Origin: DASVEG01 sp035540495
GTDB lineage: Bacteria; Actinomycetota; Acidimicrobiia; Acidimicrobiales; CADCTF01
NCBI GenBank assembly: GCA_035540495.1
Contig: DATLGL010000023.1
Location: 1 to 38,785 of the forward strand
Direction of reading: 5' to 3'
Length of the DNA stretch: 38,785 nucleotides
Below, piece by piece: positions 16,475-24,536 of this stretch (positions within the stretch are counted from its first letter, which is position 1; each line of letters begins with the position of its first letter). Made by a program: the position numbers and the translations under genes. Under the pieces are notes generated by a model. That model saw only the letters and a list, made by a program, of their open reading frames with translations. It did not search any database and had not been told where the DNA came from.

Positions 16475-17227
16475 GTGCTCCGTCTGTACCGTCATCCGAC
16501 TGCCGCGCCTGACGTTCCGAGGTTGGGCGTCCTCCGGCAGGACGACGTCGTCGACGTCCACCTGGCCTGTCTCACCTCTCTCGCCGGCCACATGAAGCTG
16601 CGCCGCGCCGAGGAGATCGCGGCCGCGCTCGCGCCGCCGTCGCTCCTTGCGTTCCTCGACGGCGGCCGCCACTCGTGGAACGCCCTGCACGACAGCGTCG
16701 ATCGTCTGGGTGATGCCCTCCTGCCGGGCCTCGACGCGCCGACCGGCCACGCCGTGGTGGTTCCGAAGCCGGCCGCGACGCTCGTGCCCCTCCTTCCGCC
16801 GGGCGCCGGATGGTCGGCCGACGCCGACGGCGAATGGGACTCGAGGCCCGTGACGTCGCCGGGCACCGATGCAGAGGTGGTGTTGCGCACCGACGGCCGC
16901 GCCTACCTCCCGGAGTACCTCGTGGTGATCGGCTCGACGACCGACGGCGCGTCGATGACCGTCGCGTCGGCGGCCGCGGCGATAGCGCTCGTCGTGATCT
17001 CACGGCCGTCACGCCCGGAGTCGGCGTGCGTGCTGCGCGAGCTCGCCGATGCCGCCGTCGACGAGCCGGCGCTGTTGGCGATCGCCGCCCGCGCCGTGGT
17101 CGATGCGAGTGCCGACCAGGTGCTCCAGGCGGGTGACATCGTCCGCTGCGGGCCCTCCGTCGTCACCGGGGACGTCGACCTGCGCGAGCCGGCGCCGGCG
17201 TTCGTCGACGCTCCGGGGCTCACCTAA
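16475..17227 (+). CDS. FAH-like protein, divergent
   Basis: A 250-residue protein that resembles the fumarylacetoacetate hydrolase family: an N-terminal RLGVLRQDDVVDVHL segment, then SLLAFLDGG and LLPPG, then AYLPEYLVVIGSTTDG where FAH proteins have their ELAVVIG core. The metal-binding Glu residues expected around that core are not obvious and the C-terminal half is short, so catalysis is doubtful. GTG 16475 with CAGGA about 10 bases upstream is preferred. GTG 16409 would add 22 unconserved residues. The stop codon TAA overlaps the probable -10 box of the GroES-like gene. Confidence 0.55.
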   Translation: MLRLYRHPTAAPDVPRLGVLRQDDVVDVHLACLTSLAGHMKLRRAEEIAAALAPPSLLAFLDGGRHSWNALHDSVDRLGDALLPGLDAPTGHAVVVPKPAATLVPLLPPGAGWSADADGEWDSRPVTSPGTDAEVVLRTDGRAYLPEYLVVIGSTTDGASMTVASAAAAIALVVISRPSRPESACVLRELADAAVDEPALLAIAARAVVDASADQVLQAGDIVRCGPSVVTGDVDLREPAPAFVDAPGLT

Positions 17228-17247
17228 CCTTCGGGGGATGGCCCCCG
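17225..17247 (+). promoter_or_regulatory. -10 box and start-codon dyad of the GroES-like gene
   Basis: TAACCT at 17225-17230 ends 7 bases before ATG 17238. The start codon itself lies in the ATGG loop of a perfect 6-bp dyad, CGGGGG (17232-17237) against CCCCCG (17242-17247). If transcripts begin at the ATG the RNA cannot form this hairpin. If they read through from upstream, the start would be hidden. Confidence 0.5.
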
Positions 17248-17570
17248 ACGGAGACGACGCGAAGCATCCGATCCGGATGCTCGCCGACCGCATCCTCGTG
17301 AAGATCCCGGGGACCGAGGGCGAGCGGAAGACCAAGGCGGGGCTGCTGATCCCGGCGACCGCGCAGGTCTCGCGCCGCCTGGCGTGGGCGGAGGTGGTCG
17401 CGATCGGGTCGCACGTGCGCAGCGTCGAGGTCGGCGACACCGTGCTCTTCAGCCCCGAAGACCGCTACGAGGTCGAGGTGCGGGGCGACGACTACCTCAT
17501 CCTGCGGGAGCGCGACATCCACGCCGTCGCCGCACCGCGCATCGAAGGCAACTCGGGGCTCTACCTGTGA
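17238..17570 (+). CDS. Orphan GroES-like co-chaperonin
   Basis: A 110-residue Cpn10-fold protein. IRMLADRILVKI near 12-23 matches the first GroES strand. The region TEGERKTKAGLLIPATAQ corresponds to the mobile loop that contacts GroEL. Typical GroES strands follow: AEVVAIG, VEVGDTVLF, EVRGDDYLILRERDI. It has an extra C-terminal tail PRIEGNSGLYL. No groEL is beside it, and the usual GGIVLP of the mobile loop is AGLLIP. It may be a specialised paralogue. The stop overlaps the hisI start (GTGA). Confidence 0.8.
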   Translation: MAPDGDDAKHPIRMLADRILVKIPGTEGERKTKAGLLIPATAQVSRRLAWAEVVAIGSHVRSVEVGDTVLFSPEDRYEVEVRGDDYLILRERDIHAVAAPRIEGNSGLYL

Positions 17571-17911
17571 AGACGATCACCTCACTCGACGATGTCAGCT
17601 TCGACGCCAACGGCTGGGTACCGGCCATCGCACAGGATGCGTCGACGATGCGCGTGCTCATGCTCGGCTACATGAACCCCGACACGCTTCGGGAGACGCT
17701 CGAGACGGGTCGCATGACGTACTTCTCGCGATCGCGGAACCAGCGATGGCTGAAGGGTGAGACGTCGGGGAACTTCCAGCAGGTGAAGGAGGCGTTCGTC
17801 GACTGCGAAGGGCGGTCGCTGCTCTTCCTCGTCGACCAGACCGGAGAAGGCGCATGCCACACCGGCGAGTTCAGCTGCTACTTCCGCAGCCTGCATGACC
17901 TCGACCAGTAG
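17567..17911 (+). CDS. hisI: Phosphoribosyl-AMP cyclohydrolase
   Basis: Opens the adenine ring of PR-AMP in step 3 of histidine synthesis. This 114-residue monofunctional form lacks the HisE pyrophosphohydrolase domain. Zinc/magnesium motifs are VDCEGRSLLFLVDQTG (C80 and nearby Asp) and GACHTGEFSCYF (C97, C104). The substrate loop is SRSRNQRWLKGETSGN. The start is GTG at 17567, sharing bases with the preceding stop. Its 3' end overlaps trpE by 17 bases, physically fusing the his and trp blocks. Confidence 0.95.
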   Translation: MKTITSLDDVSFDANGWVPAIAQDASTMRVLMLGYMNPDTLRETLETGRMTYFSRSRNQRWLKGETSGNFQQVKEAFVDCEGRSLLFLVDQTGEGACHTGEFSCYFRSLHDLDQ

Positions 17912-19415
17912 AGACGAGTTCCGCTCCCTCGCTCGCTCCCACTCCGTCGTACCGGTGTGGCGCGAGGTGCTCGCCGATCTGACGACGCCGGTCGCTGCGT
18001 TCGCTCGCCTGGCCGAGAGCGAGGACACGGCGTTCCTCCTGGAGTCTGTCGAACGCGAGCGGTGGAGCCGGTGGTCGTTCGTCGGACGGCGGCCGTCGAC
18101 GACGATCGTCGCGCGCAGTGGGCGGCTCGCGATCGACGGGGAGCTCGCCGTAGGGGTGCCGGGCGATCGCGGTGTGCTGGCAACGCTGGAAGCCCTCCTC
18201 GACGCGCACCGCTCGCCCGTGCTGGCCGACCTCCCGCCGCTCCACGGCGGAGTCGTCGGCTACCTCGGCTACGACATCGTCCGTGAGGTCGAGCGGCTTC
18301 CGAACGTCCCGGATGACGACCACGGGTTGCCCGACGCGGTGCTGATGGTGATCGGCGATCTCGCCGCGTACGACCACTGGCGTCAGAGGGTCACCTTGAT
18401 CAGCAACGTCGTCACCGCGGGGCTCGAGTCGGACGACGACCTCGACGAGGCGTTCGACCGGGCCCATCGGCGCCTCGATCAGCTCGCGGCCGACGGCTCG
18501 CGCCCTGTCGACGAGCCCGTGCTGCTGCCGCCCCAGCCCGACGACGGCTTGCCAGACGTGCGCCGGTCGTTCTCGCCTGCGCAGTACGCCTCAGCCGTGG
18601 CGGCCGCCAAGGAGCACATCCTCTCGGGAGACATCTTCCAAGTCGTGCTGTCGATGCGGTTCGACCTCGACCTGCAGGCCGACCCGTTCGACCTCTACCG
18701 GGCGCTGCGCCAGGTGAACCCGAGCCCGTACATGTACTTCCTCCGCCACCCCGAGGTGACGGTCGTCGGGTCGTCGCCCGAGCCGATGGTCCGCCTCATC
18801 GACGGGAAGGTGATCAGCCGTCCCATCGCCGGCACCCGGCGTCGCGGCCGGACCGACGAAGACGACCGGCGAATGGCCGGCGAGCTGTCAGAGGACCCGA
18901 AGGAGATCGCCGAGCACATCATGCTCGTCGACCTCGCTCGCAACGACGTCGGCCGCGTCGTCGAGTTCGGCACCGAGCACGTCGACGAGCTGCTCACGCT
19001 GGAGTACTACAGCCACGTGATGCACCTCACGTCGCAGGTCACCGGAACGCTCCGTCCGGGCCTGGGCCCGATCGACGTGCTGCGGGCGACGCTGCCTGCG
19101 GGCACGGTGTCCGGTGCTCCGAAGGTGCGAGCGATGGAGATCATCGACGACCTCGAGCCGACGAAGCGCGGCCCGTACGCCGGCGTTGTCGGGTACTTCG
19201 ACTTCTCCGGCAACCTCGACACCGCGATCGCCATCCGCACGATGCTCGTCCGCCCCGACGGGGTCGCCTCGATCCAGGCCGGCGCGGGCATCGTCGCCGA
19301 CAGCGACCCTGCGCTCGAAGACCTCGAGTGCAACAACAAGGCGGCCGCGCTGCTCGCTGCGGTGCCGGTGGCCCGGCGCATGACGGCGACGAAGCTCGGA
19401 GCCGTGCGCTCGTGA
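17895..19415 (+). CDS. trpE: Anthranilate synthase component I
   Basis: Makes anthranilate from chorismate with ammonia delivered by TrpG. The 506-residue protein has the tryptophan feedback site LLES at 48-51, the chorismate-binding core with NPSPYMYFL, SPEPMVR, PIAGTRRRGRT, DLARNDVGRV and the GAGIVADSDP end motif. No glutaminase domain is fused and no trpG is in the window. ATG 17895 lies inside hisI. The stop overlaps the ygfZ start (GTGA). Confidence 0.96.
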   Translation: MTSTSRDEFRSLARSHSVVPVWREVLADLTTPVAAFARLAESEDTAFLLESVERERWSRWSFVGRRPSTTIVARSGRLAIDGELAVGVPGDRGVLATLEALLDAHRSPVLADLPPLHGGVVGYLGYDIVREVERLPNVPDDDHGLPDAVLMVIGDLAAYDHWRQRVTLISNVVTAGLESDDDLDEAFDRAHRRLDQLAADGSRPVDEPVLLPPQPDDGLPDVRRSFSPAQYASAVAAAKEHILSGDIFQVVLSMRFDLDLQADPFDLYRALRQVNPSPYMYFLRHPEVTVVGSSPEPMVRLIDGKVISRPIAGTRRRGRTDEDDRRMAGELSEDPKEIAEHIMLVDLARNDVGRVVEFGTEHVDELLTLEYYSHVMHLTSQVTGTLRPGLGPIDVLRATLPAGTVSGAPKVRAMEIIDDLEPTKRGPYAGVVGYFDFSGNLDTAIAIRTMLVRPDGVASIQAGAGIVADSDPALEDLECNNKAAALLAAVPVARRMTATKLGAVRS

Positions 19416-20161
19416 ACATCCTGCGCGACGTCGTACGGGTCACGGGAGCCGATGCCGCGACGTTCCTCCAGGGCCAGTTGTCGCAGGACGTCGAGGCGCT
19501 GGCGCCCTCAGGGTCCGCGTGGTCGCTGATCCTGCAGCCGCAGGGCAAGGTCGACGCGTGGGTGAGGGTGACCCGTGTGTCTGCCGACGAGTTCCTCCTC
19601 GACGTCGATGCCGGGTTCGGCGGCCGAGTCATCACCCGGCTCGACCGCTTCCTGCTCCGGGTGAAGGCGGCCGTCGAGCTCGTCGGCGAGCAGACCTTCG
19701 CGGTCGATGAACGTGCGTCGGAAGACCAGCCGCTCGCCGCGGTCGGTCGCGCCGTCGACGGCGCGGTCGACGGTGACTGGGCCGCCCGGTGGAACGAGTT
19801 GCGGGTGCGCCTCGGCATCCCGGCGATGGGCGCGGAGCTGACGGACGACACGATCCCCGAAGAAGTCGGTCTCGTCGACGCGTCGGTCAGCTTCACCAAG
19901 GGCTGCTACACCGGCCAGGAGCTGGTGGCGCGCATCGACAGCCGTGGTCGCAACGTTCCCCGGCGACTGCGGCGGATCGTCGCTCCGCAGACGCTCGAGG
20001 TGACGGCCGAGCTGGTCCACGAAGGGAAGGTCGTCGGCCGCGTCACGTCGGCTGCCGGCGCGGTCGGCCTCGGGTTCGTGGCCCGGAGCGTCGAGGCGCC
20101 TGCGGAGGTCGAGGTCGCCGGAGGGGTGGCACGGATCGAGCCGCTCCCACCCCTACGCTGA
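19412..20161 (+). CDS. ygfZ: Folate-binding YgfZ/GcvT-like protein
   Basis: A 249-residue protein of the YgfZ (IbaG/IscA-associated, GcvT-fold) family, linked to folate-dependent maintenance of Fe-S enzymes. The diagnostic motif KGCYTGQE is at 163-170 with the conserved C165. The N-terminus has VTGADAATFLQGQLSQDV, typical of the family. The start GTG 19412 overlaps the trpE stop, so it is co-translated with trpE, a link that has no known metabolic reason. Confidence 0.9.
   Translation: MNILRDVVRVTGADAATFLQGQLSQDVEALAPSGSAWSLILQPQGKVDAWVRVTRVSADEFLLDVDAGFGGRVITRLDRFLLRVKAAVELVGEQTFAVDERASEDQPLAAVGRAVDGAVDGDWAARWNELRVRLGIPAMGAELTDDTIPEEVGLVDASVSFTKGCYTGQELVARIDSRGRNVPRRLRRIVAPQTLEVTAELVHEGKVVGRVTSAAGAVGLGFVARSVEAPAEVEVAGGVARIEPLPPLR
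20154..20159 (+). promoter_or_regulatory. Candidate -10 box (TACGCT) of the lipoprotein gene
   Basis: TACGCT ends 7 bases before GTG 20167, and no Shine-Dalgarno is present. It overlaps the last codons of ygfZ. Confidence 0.5.
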
Positions 20162-20166
20162 CGGCA

Positions 20167-21123
20167 GTGTCGCGTCGTCGCTGGGTCGGAGTCGCTGCCC
20201 TGCTCGCGCTCGCGCTCGTCGCCAGCGGATGCACGAAGGGCGAGGTCGAGGCGCTGCCTCCCGCGCCCAGCCTTCCGGCGACGACCACCACCCTCGCTGT
20301 CGATCTGAGCGGCATCGCCCTCGCCGGCGTCGGCGGGCGGACCACGACCACGATCGCGATGCAGCCGGGCCAGGCGACCATCTCGGGCACCGTCGTCGGA
20401 CCCGAGGGCCCGGTGCCTGGCGCGGTCGTTCGAGCCGAGCGGGTCGTCGGCGACGCGAGCGGGTCGATCGACATCCTCTCGGGGGCCGACGGCACGTTCG
20501 CCTTCACGACGATGGTCGGCGGCCGCTACCGGGTGCGGGCGTGGAAGCCGGCCCCCGACAACCTCGCCCTCACCGACCCCGAGGTGTTCTTCCTGGAGGC
20601 GAAGGAGAGCAAGGTCCTCGCGCTGACGGTGCGTCCGTACCGTGGCGTGTCGGTGTCGTCCGACATGGCGCCGAACCCGCCGCCGATCGGCGAGCCCGTG
20701 AACCTGGTGATCCAGGTGGTCGATCAGGTCGTCGACGGGCAGGGCATCGTGCGAGGTGTGCCCGTGGCGGGATCCCGCGTCGAGCTCTTCGGTGCCGGTG
20801 ACTGGCGTCTGCGCAGCGCGAACCCGACGACCACCGATGGCAACGGCCGCGTCGGCTACACCCTCGAGTGTCAGCGGACCGGCAACCAACCGCTGTCGGT
20901 CGTGGTCGGCGACGCATCGACGTTCCCGCTCCAGATCCCGGCCTGCACCGCACGCGTCGATCCCGACGACGGAACCTCCGGCACGACCGCGCCGCCCGCG
21001 ACGGGCGCACCGGCTCCGTCCACGACCGCGCCCGGAGGTGCGGGCTCCACGACCACCACGGCTCGTCCGGCGACGACCACGACGGCCCGCCCGCCGACCA
21101 GCACGACGTCGACGACTCGCTGA
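20167..21123 (+). CDS. Lipoprotein with carboxypeptidase-regulatory-like domain
   Basis: A 318-residue surface lipoprotein. After a short basic start and hydrophobic stretch, the lipobox LVASGC places the acylated cysteine at about residue 22. A Thr-rich linker (ATTTTLAVD) is followed by a carboxypeptidase-regulatory-like beta domain (about 75-140, ISGTVVGPEGPVPGAVV, ADGTFAF, YRVRAWKP). A second Ig-like region contains VAGSRVELF and TTDGNGRVGYTL. The C-terminus (about 268-318) is a Thr/Pro/Ala low-complexity tail. No enzyme motif is seen, and a structural or binding role is likely. It sits between ygfZ and trpC as a passenger. Confidence 0.82.
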   Translation: MSRRRWVGVAALLALALVASGCTKGEVEALPPAPSLPATTTTLAVDLSGIALAGVGGRTTTTIAMQPGQATISGTVVGPEGPVPGAVVRAERVVGDASGSIDILSGADGTFAFTTMVGGRYRVRAWKPAPDNLALTDPEVFFLEAKESKVLALTVRPYRGVSVSSDMAPNPPPIGEPVNLVIQVVDQVVDGQGIVRGVPVAGSRVELFGAGDWRLRSANPTTTDGNGRVGYTLECQRTGNQPLSVVVGDASTFPLQIPACTARVDPDDGTSGTTAPPATGAPAPSTTAPGGAGSTTTTARPATTTTARPPTSTTSTTR

Positions 21124-21133
21124 GAGCCACCGG

Positions 21134-21139
21134 TAACCT
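21134..21139 (+). promoter_or_regulatory. Candidate -10 box (TAACCT) of trpC-F-B-A
   Basis: TAACCT ends 10 bases before GTG 21150, the same arrangement as at nth. It would give trpCFBA its own leaderless promoter separate from trpE. I see no leader peptide with Trp codons in the 26-base gap. Confidence 0.5.
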
Positions 21140-21149
21140 CGGGGGTCTC

Positions 21150-21932
21150 GTGCCGACGTACCTCGACGCCATCCTCGCCGCGCACCGCGAGCGCGCCGCG
21201 AACGACCCGCGCTCGCGGCGCGACATCGAAGCGGCGGCCGGCGACCGTGGCAGCGATCTCCGCGACTTCGAAGGTGCGCTGCGAGCTCCGGGCGTGTCGG
21301 TGATCGCCGAGGTCAAGCGGCGGTCGCCGTCGAAGGGCGATCTGTTCGCCGGGCTCGACCCCGCGGTCGTCGCGAAGGAGTACTCGGCCGGTGGCGCCGC
21401 CGCGCTGTCGGTCCTCACCGACGCACCGCACTTCGGGGGATCCGCCGACGATCTCGCCACCGCCCGTGCGGCCTGCGAGCTCCCCGTGCTGCGCAAGGAC
21501 TTCACGGTCTGCGAAGCCGACGTCTACGACGCCCGAGCGATGGGAGCGGACGCCGTGCTGTTGATCGTCGCCGCCCTCGACGACGCCGAGCTGCGCGACT
21601 TCCACCACCTCGCAGCAGACCTCGGCCTCGCGGTGCTCGTCGAGGCCCACGACGAAGCGGAGGTCGAACGGGCGCTCGCGGCCGGCGCGCGCATCGTCGG
21701 CGTGAACCAGCGCGACCTGGTGACGTTCCAGGTCGACACCGACCGGGCCGTGCGCGTCGCAGGAGCCATCCCGACGGGCGTCGTGCGAGTGGCCGAATCG
21801 GGCATCACCGGACCTGCAGACGCACGTCGCCTCGCCGATGCGGGGTACGACGCTGTGCTCGTCGGCGAGCACCTCGTCACGAGCGGTGACCCGGCCGCAG
21901 CCGTGCGGGAGCTGAGGTCCGCGTGTTCGTGA
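21150..21932 (+). CDS. trpC: Indole-3-glycerol phosphate synthase
   Basis: Closes the indole ring from CdRP. The 260-residue (beta/alpha)8-barrel has VIAEVKRRSPSKG (catalytic Lys and substrate loop), LRKDFTV (catalytic Lys), VEAHDEAEVERAL, GVNQRDL and the VAESGI phosphate loop. It is a monofunctional form without TrpF fused. GTG 21150 is chosen because the -10 box spacing and family N-terminus agree. It overlaps trpF by 10 bases. Confidence 0.96.
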   Translation: MPTYLDAILAAHRERAANDPRSRRDIEAAAGDRGSDLRDFEGALRAPGVSVIAEVKRRSPSKGDLFAGLDPAVVAKEYSAGGAAALSVLTDAPHFGGSADDLATARAACELPVLRKDFTVCEADVYDARAMGADAVLLIVAALDDAELRDFHHLAADLGLAVLVEAHDEAEVERALAAGARIVGVNQRDLVTFQVDTDRAVRVAGAIPTGVVRVAESGITGPADARRLADAGYDAVLVGEHLVTSGDPAAAVRELRSACS

Positions 21933-22579
21933 AGGTGTGCGGCATCACGGCGGAGGACGACGCGCTGCTCGCCGTTGCCCTCGGTGCCGACGCTCTCGGG
22001 TTCATCTTCGCCCCGTCGCCGCGGCAGGTGACGGTCTCTCTGGCTCGTGACATCGCGTCGCGCCTTCCCGCCGAGGTCGTGACGGTCGGCGTCTTCCGCG
22101 GACAGTCGCCGCAGCGGATCGTCGAGACCGTTCAAGAGGCAGGTCTTCGCGTGGCGCAGCTCCACGGGTCGGAGACGCCCGAGCAGACGAAGTGGGTCCG
22201 TCAGCGGGTGCCCGCGGTGTTCAAGGCGTTCCGCGCCGGCGACCCCAACGTGCGGCGGGCAGGGGAGTACGGAGCGGACGTCATCCTCGTCGACTCCGCG
22301 TCGCCCGGCTCGGGGCAGGTGTTCGATTGGCGCCTCGCCGAGGACGTACCCCCGCGCACGAAGCTCCTCCTCGCCGGCGGGCTCGACGCCGACAACGTGG
22401 CCGACGCCATCAACCAGGTGCATCCGTGGGGCGTCGATGTCGCCAGCGGCGTCGAGGCGTCGCCCGGCAAGAAGGACCCGCGCAAGCTGCGCGCGTTCAT
22501 CGCGAACGCCAAGGCGGCCGCGCCGGTCGCCTACGAGAGCGTCGGCGGCGAGTTGTACGACTGGCAGAACGATTCCTAG
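21923..22579 (+). CDS. trpF: Phosphoribosylanthranilate isomerase
   Basis: Isomerises PRA to CdRP. The 218-residue barrel begins FVKVCGIT with the catalytic C6, and has LGFIFAPSPRQVT, VAQLHGSE, ILVDSASPGSGQ with the catalytic Asp, LAGGLDADNV and WGVDVASGVE. GTG 21923 is inside the end of trpC. A dedicated TrpF is notable, since many actinobacteria use bifunctional PriA instead. Confidence 0.95.
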   Translation: MFVKVCGITAEDDALLAVALGADALGFIFAPSPRQVTVSLARDIASRLPAEVVTVGVFRGQSPQRIVETVQEAGLRVAQLHGSETPEQTKWVRQRVPAVFKAFRAGDPNVRRAGEYGADVILVDSASPGSGQVFDWRLAEDVPPRTKLLLAGGLDADNVADAINQVHPWGVDVASGVEASPGKKDPRKLRAFIANAKAAAPVAYESVGGELYDWQNDS

Positions 22580-22594
22580 CTGAGGCAGAACGAC

Positions 22595-23761
22595 GTGACG
22601 ATGACGAGGCCGGACGAGACCGGCCGCTTCGGAGAGTTCGGTGGGCGCTACCTGCCCGAGTCCCTCGTGCCCGCGTGCGAGGAGCTCGAGCAGGCGTTCG
22701 ACGAAGCGTGGGCCGACCGCGCGTTCCGCGACGAGTACGAGCACATCCTGCGGACCTACGCCGGGCGCCCGACACCGGTGACCGAGTGCACGCGCCTGTC
22801 GCAGCAGCTGGGCGTGCGCGTGCTGCTCAAGCGTGAAGACCTCACCCACACGGGCTCCCACAAGATCAACAACGTCGTCGGCCAGGCTCTGCTCACCAGG
22901 CGGATGGGCAAGCAGCGCGTGGTCGCCGAGACCGGAGCCGGCCAGCACGGCGTCGCCACCGCGACCGCCTGCGCGCTGTACGGCCTCGACTGCGTCGTCT
23001 ACATGGGCGCCGTCGACGTCGAGCGCCAGGCGCTGAACGTCTTCCGCATGCGGCTCCTCGGGGCGGAGGTGCACGCGGTGGAGTCCGGGAGCCGCACGCT
23101 GAAGGACGCGATCAACGAGGCCATGCGCGACTGGGTCGCGACCGTGGAGACGACGCACTACTGCCTCGGGAGCGTGATGGGCCCGCACCCGTACCCCTAC
23201 ATGGTCCGCGAGTTCCAGCGCATCGTCGGCGACGAGGCGCGCGAGCAGGCGCGGGTGATCCTCGATGGTCGCGACCCCGATGTCGTGGTGGCCTGCGTCG
23301 GCGGCGGGTCGAACGCCGCGGGCACCTTCGCCGGCTTCGTCGACACCGACGCTCGCCTGATCGGCGTCGAGCCGGCGGGCGGGGCAGCGGTGAACCACGG
23401 GATCCCCGGCGTCGTGCACGGGTCGAAGTCGTTCCTGCTCCAAGACGAGCACGGCCAGATCAGCGAGGCGCATTCGATCTCGGCCGGCCTCGACTACCCC
23501 GGTGTCGGCCCCGAGCACTCGCACCTGTCGGCCATCGGGCGGGCCACCTACGTGATGGCGGAGGATCGAGCGGTGCTGGACGCGTTCCAGGTGCTGTCGC
23601 GAACCGAGGGCATCATCCCGGCCTTCGAGCCTGCGCACGCGATCGCGTGGGTGCTGCGCGCGGCGGGAACCGACGAGCTCCCGACCGGGTCGACCGTGCT
23701 GGTGACGCTGTCCGGTCGAGGCGACAAGGACGCCGCGCAGGCGATGGAGATGTTGGCGTGA
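22595..23761 (+). CDS. trpB: Tryptophan synthase beta subunit
   Basis: PLP enzyme joining indole and serine, 388 residues, TrpB1 type. The PLP lysine is K90 in HTGSHKINN. Other markers are ETGAGQHGVATAT, GGGSNAAG (phosphate cup), GLDYPGVGPEH and the TLSGRGDKD end. GTG 22595 has GAGG nine bases upstream. ATG 22601 is a possible alternative two codons in. Its stop overlaps the trpA start. Confidence 0.97.
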   Translation: MTMTRPDETGRFGEFGGRYLPESLVPACEELEQAFDEAWADRAFRDEYEHILRTYAGRPTPVTECTRLSQQLGVRVLLKREDLTHTGSHKINNVVGQALLTRRMGKQRVVAETGAGQHGVATATACALYGLDCVVYMGAVDVERQALNVFRMRLLGAEVHAVESGSRTLKDAINEAMRDWVATVETTHYCLGSVMGPHPYPYMVREFQRIVGDEAREQARVILDGRDPDVVVACVGGGSNAAGTFAGFVDTDARLIGVEPAGGAAVNHGIPGVVHGSKSFLLQDEHGQISEAHSISAGLDYPGVGPEHSHLSAIGRATYVMAEDRAVLDAFQVLSRTEGIIPAFEPAHAIAWVLRAAGTDELPTGSTVLVTLSGRGDKDAAQAMEMLA

Positions 23762-24534
23762 TCGATCTGGAGGCCCATCTCCGAGGTCGTCGAGACCAGG
23801 GCCGAAAGCTCCTGGTCCCGTACGTCACCGGTGGTCTCGGTCGCGACTGGTGCCAGGTCGTGCGTGCGTTCGCCGACGCCGGCGCCGACGCCGTCGAGAT
23901 CGGGATCCCGTTCTCCGATCCGGTGATGGACGGGCCGACGATCCAGGAGGCGTCACAAGCCGCACTCGACGGCGGAGCGACGCCGGGCGGCATCATCTCG
24001 TCGCTCGCGGCGGTCGACATCGACGTACCGCTCGTGGCGATGACCTACTACAACATCGTGTTCCGGGCCGGCCACGAGCGGTTCGCCTCGTCGCTCGCCG
24101 CCAACAACGTGTCGGGCGCGATCGTGCCCGACGTCCCGCTCGAGGAGCTCCCGCCGTGGGCCGACGCCGCGGACGCAGCGGACGTGGCGACGGTCCTGCT
24201 GGCCTCGCCGGTCACGCCCGACGACCGCCTGGCCCGCATCGTCGAACGCTCCCGTGGCTTCGTCTACGGCGTCGGGCTCATGGGCGTCACCGGCGAGCGT
24301 GATCGCGTCGCGGAATCGGCGCTGATGATGGGGAAGCGGCTCAAGGCGGCCACCGACAAGCCGGTCGTCATCGGCTTCGGTGTGTCGACACCGGAGCAGG
24401 CCGTGCGTCTGGCCGCGGAGGCCGACGGTGTCGTGGTCGCGTCTGCGCTCATGCGCAAGCTGCTCGACGGCTCGTCGGTCGCCGAGCTCGGTGATCAGGT
24501 CGCCGCGTTCCGAGAGGCGCTCGACAAGGGCTGA
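23758..24534 (+). CDS. trpA: Tryptophan synthase alpha subunit
   Basis: Splits indole-3-glycerol phosphate and channels indole to TrpB. 258 residues, with catalytic E48 (AVEIGIPFSDP) and D58 (VMDGPTIQ), the loop VPDVPLEE, and the C-terminal phosphate loop region GFGVSTPEQ. The start is GTG 23758, overlapping the trpB stop (GTGA). The next gene begins two bases after its stop. Confidence 0.96.
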   Translation: MIDLEAHLRGRRDQGRKLLVPYVTGGLGRDWCQVVRAFADAGADAVEIGIPFSDPVMDGPTIQEASQAALDGGATPGGIISSLAAVDIDVPLVAMTYYNIVFRAGHERFASSLAANNVSGAIVPDVPLEELPPWADAADAADVATVLLASPVTPDDRLARIVERSRGFVYGVGLMGVTGERDRVAESALMMGKRLKAATDKPVVIGFGVSTPEQAVRLAAEADGVVVASALMRKLLDGSSVAELGDQVAAFREALDKG

Positions 24535-24536
24535 CC

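Noticed and set aside
20970..21123. Thr/Pro-rich coding repeats as a CRISPR-like array
   Set aside because: It is low-complexity codons of the lipoprotein tail, with no spacer structure. No CRISPR array was seen anywhere.
21524..23638. Long open frame on the minus strand opposite trpC-F-B
   Set aside because: It shadows well-identified trp genes. The composition is typical of an antisense frame and has no motif.
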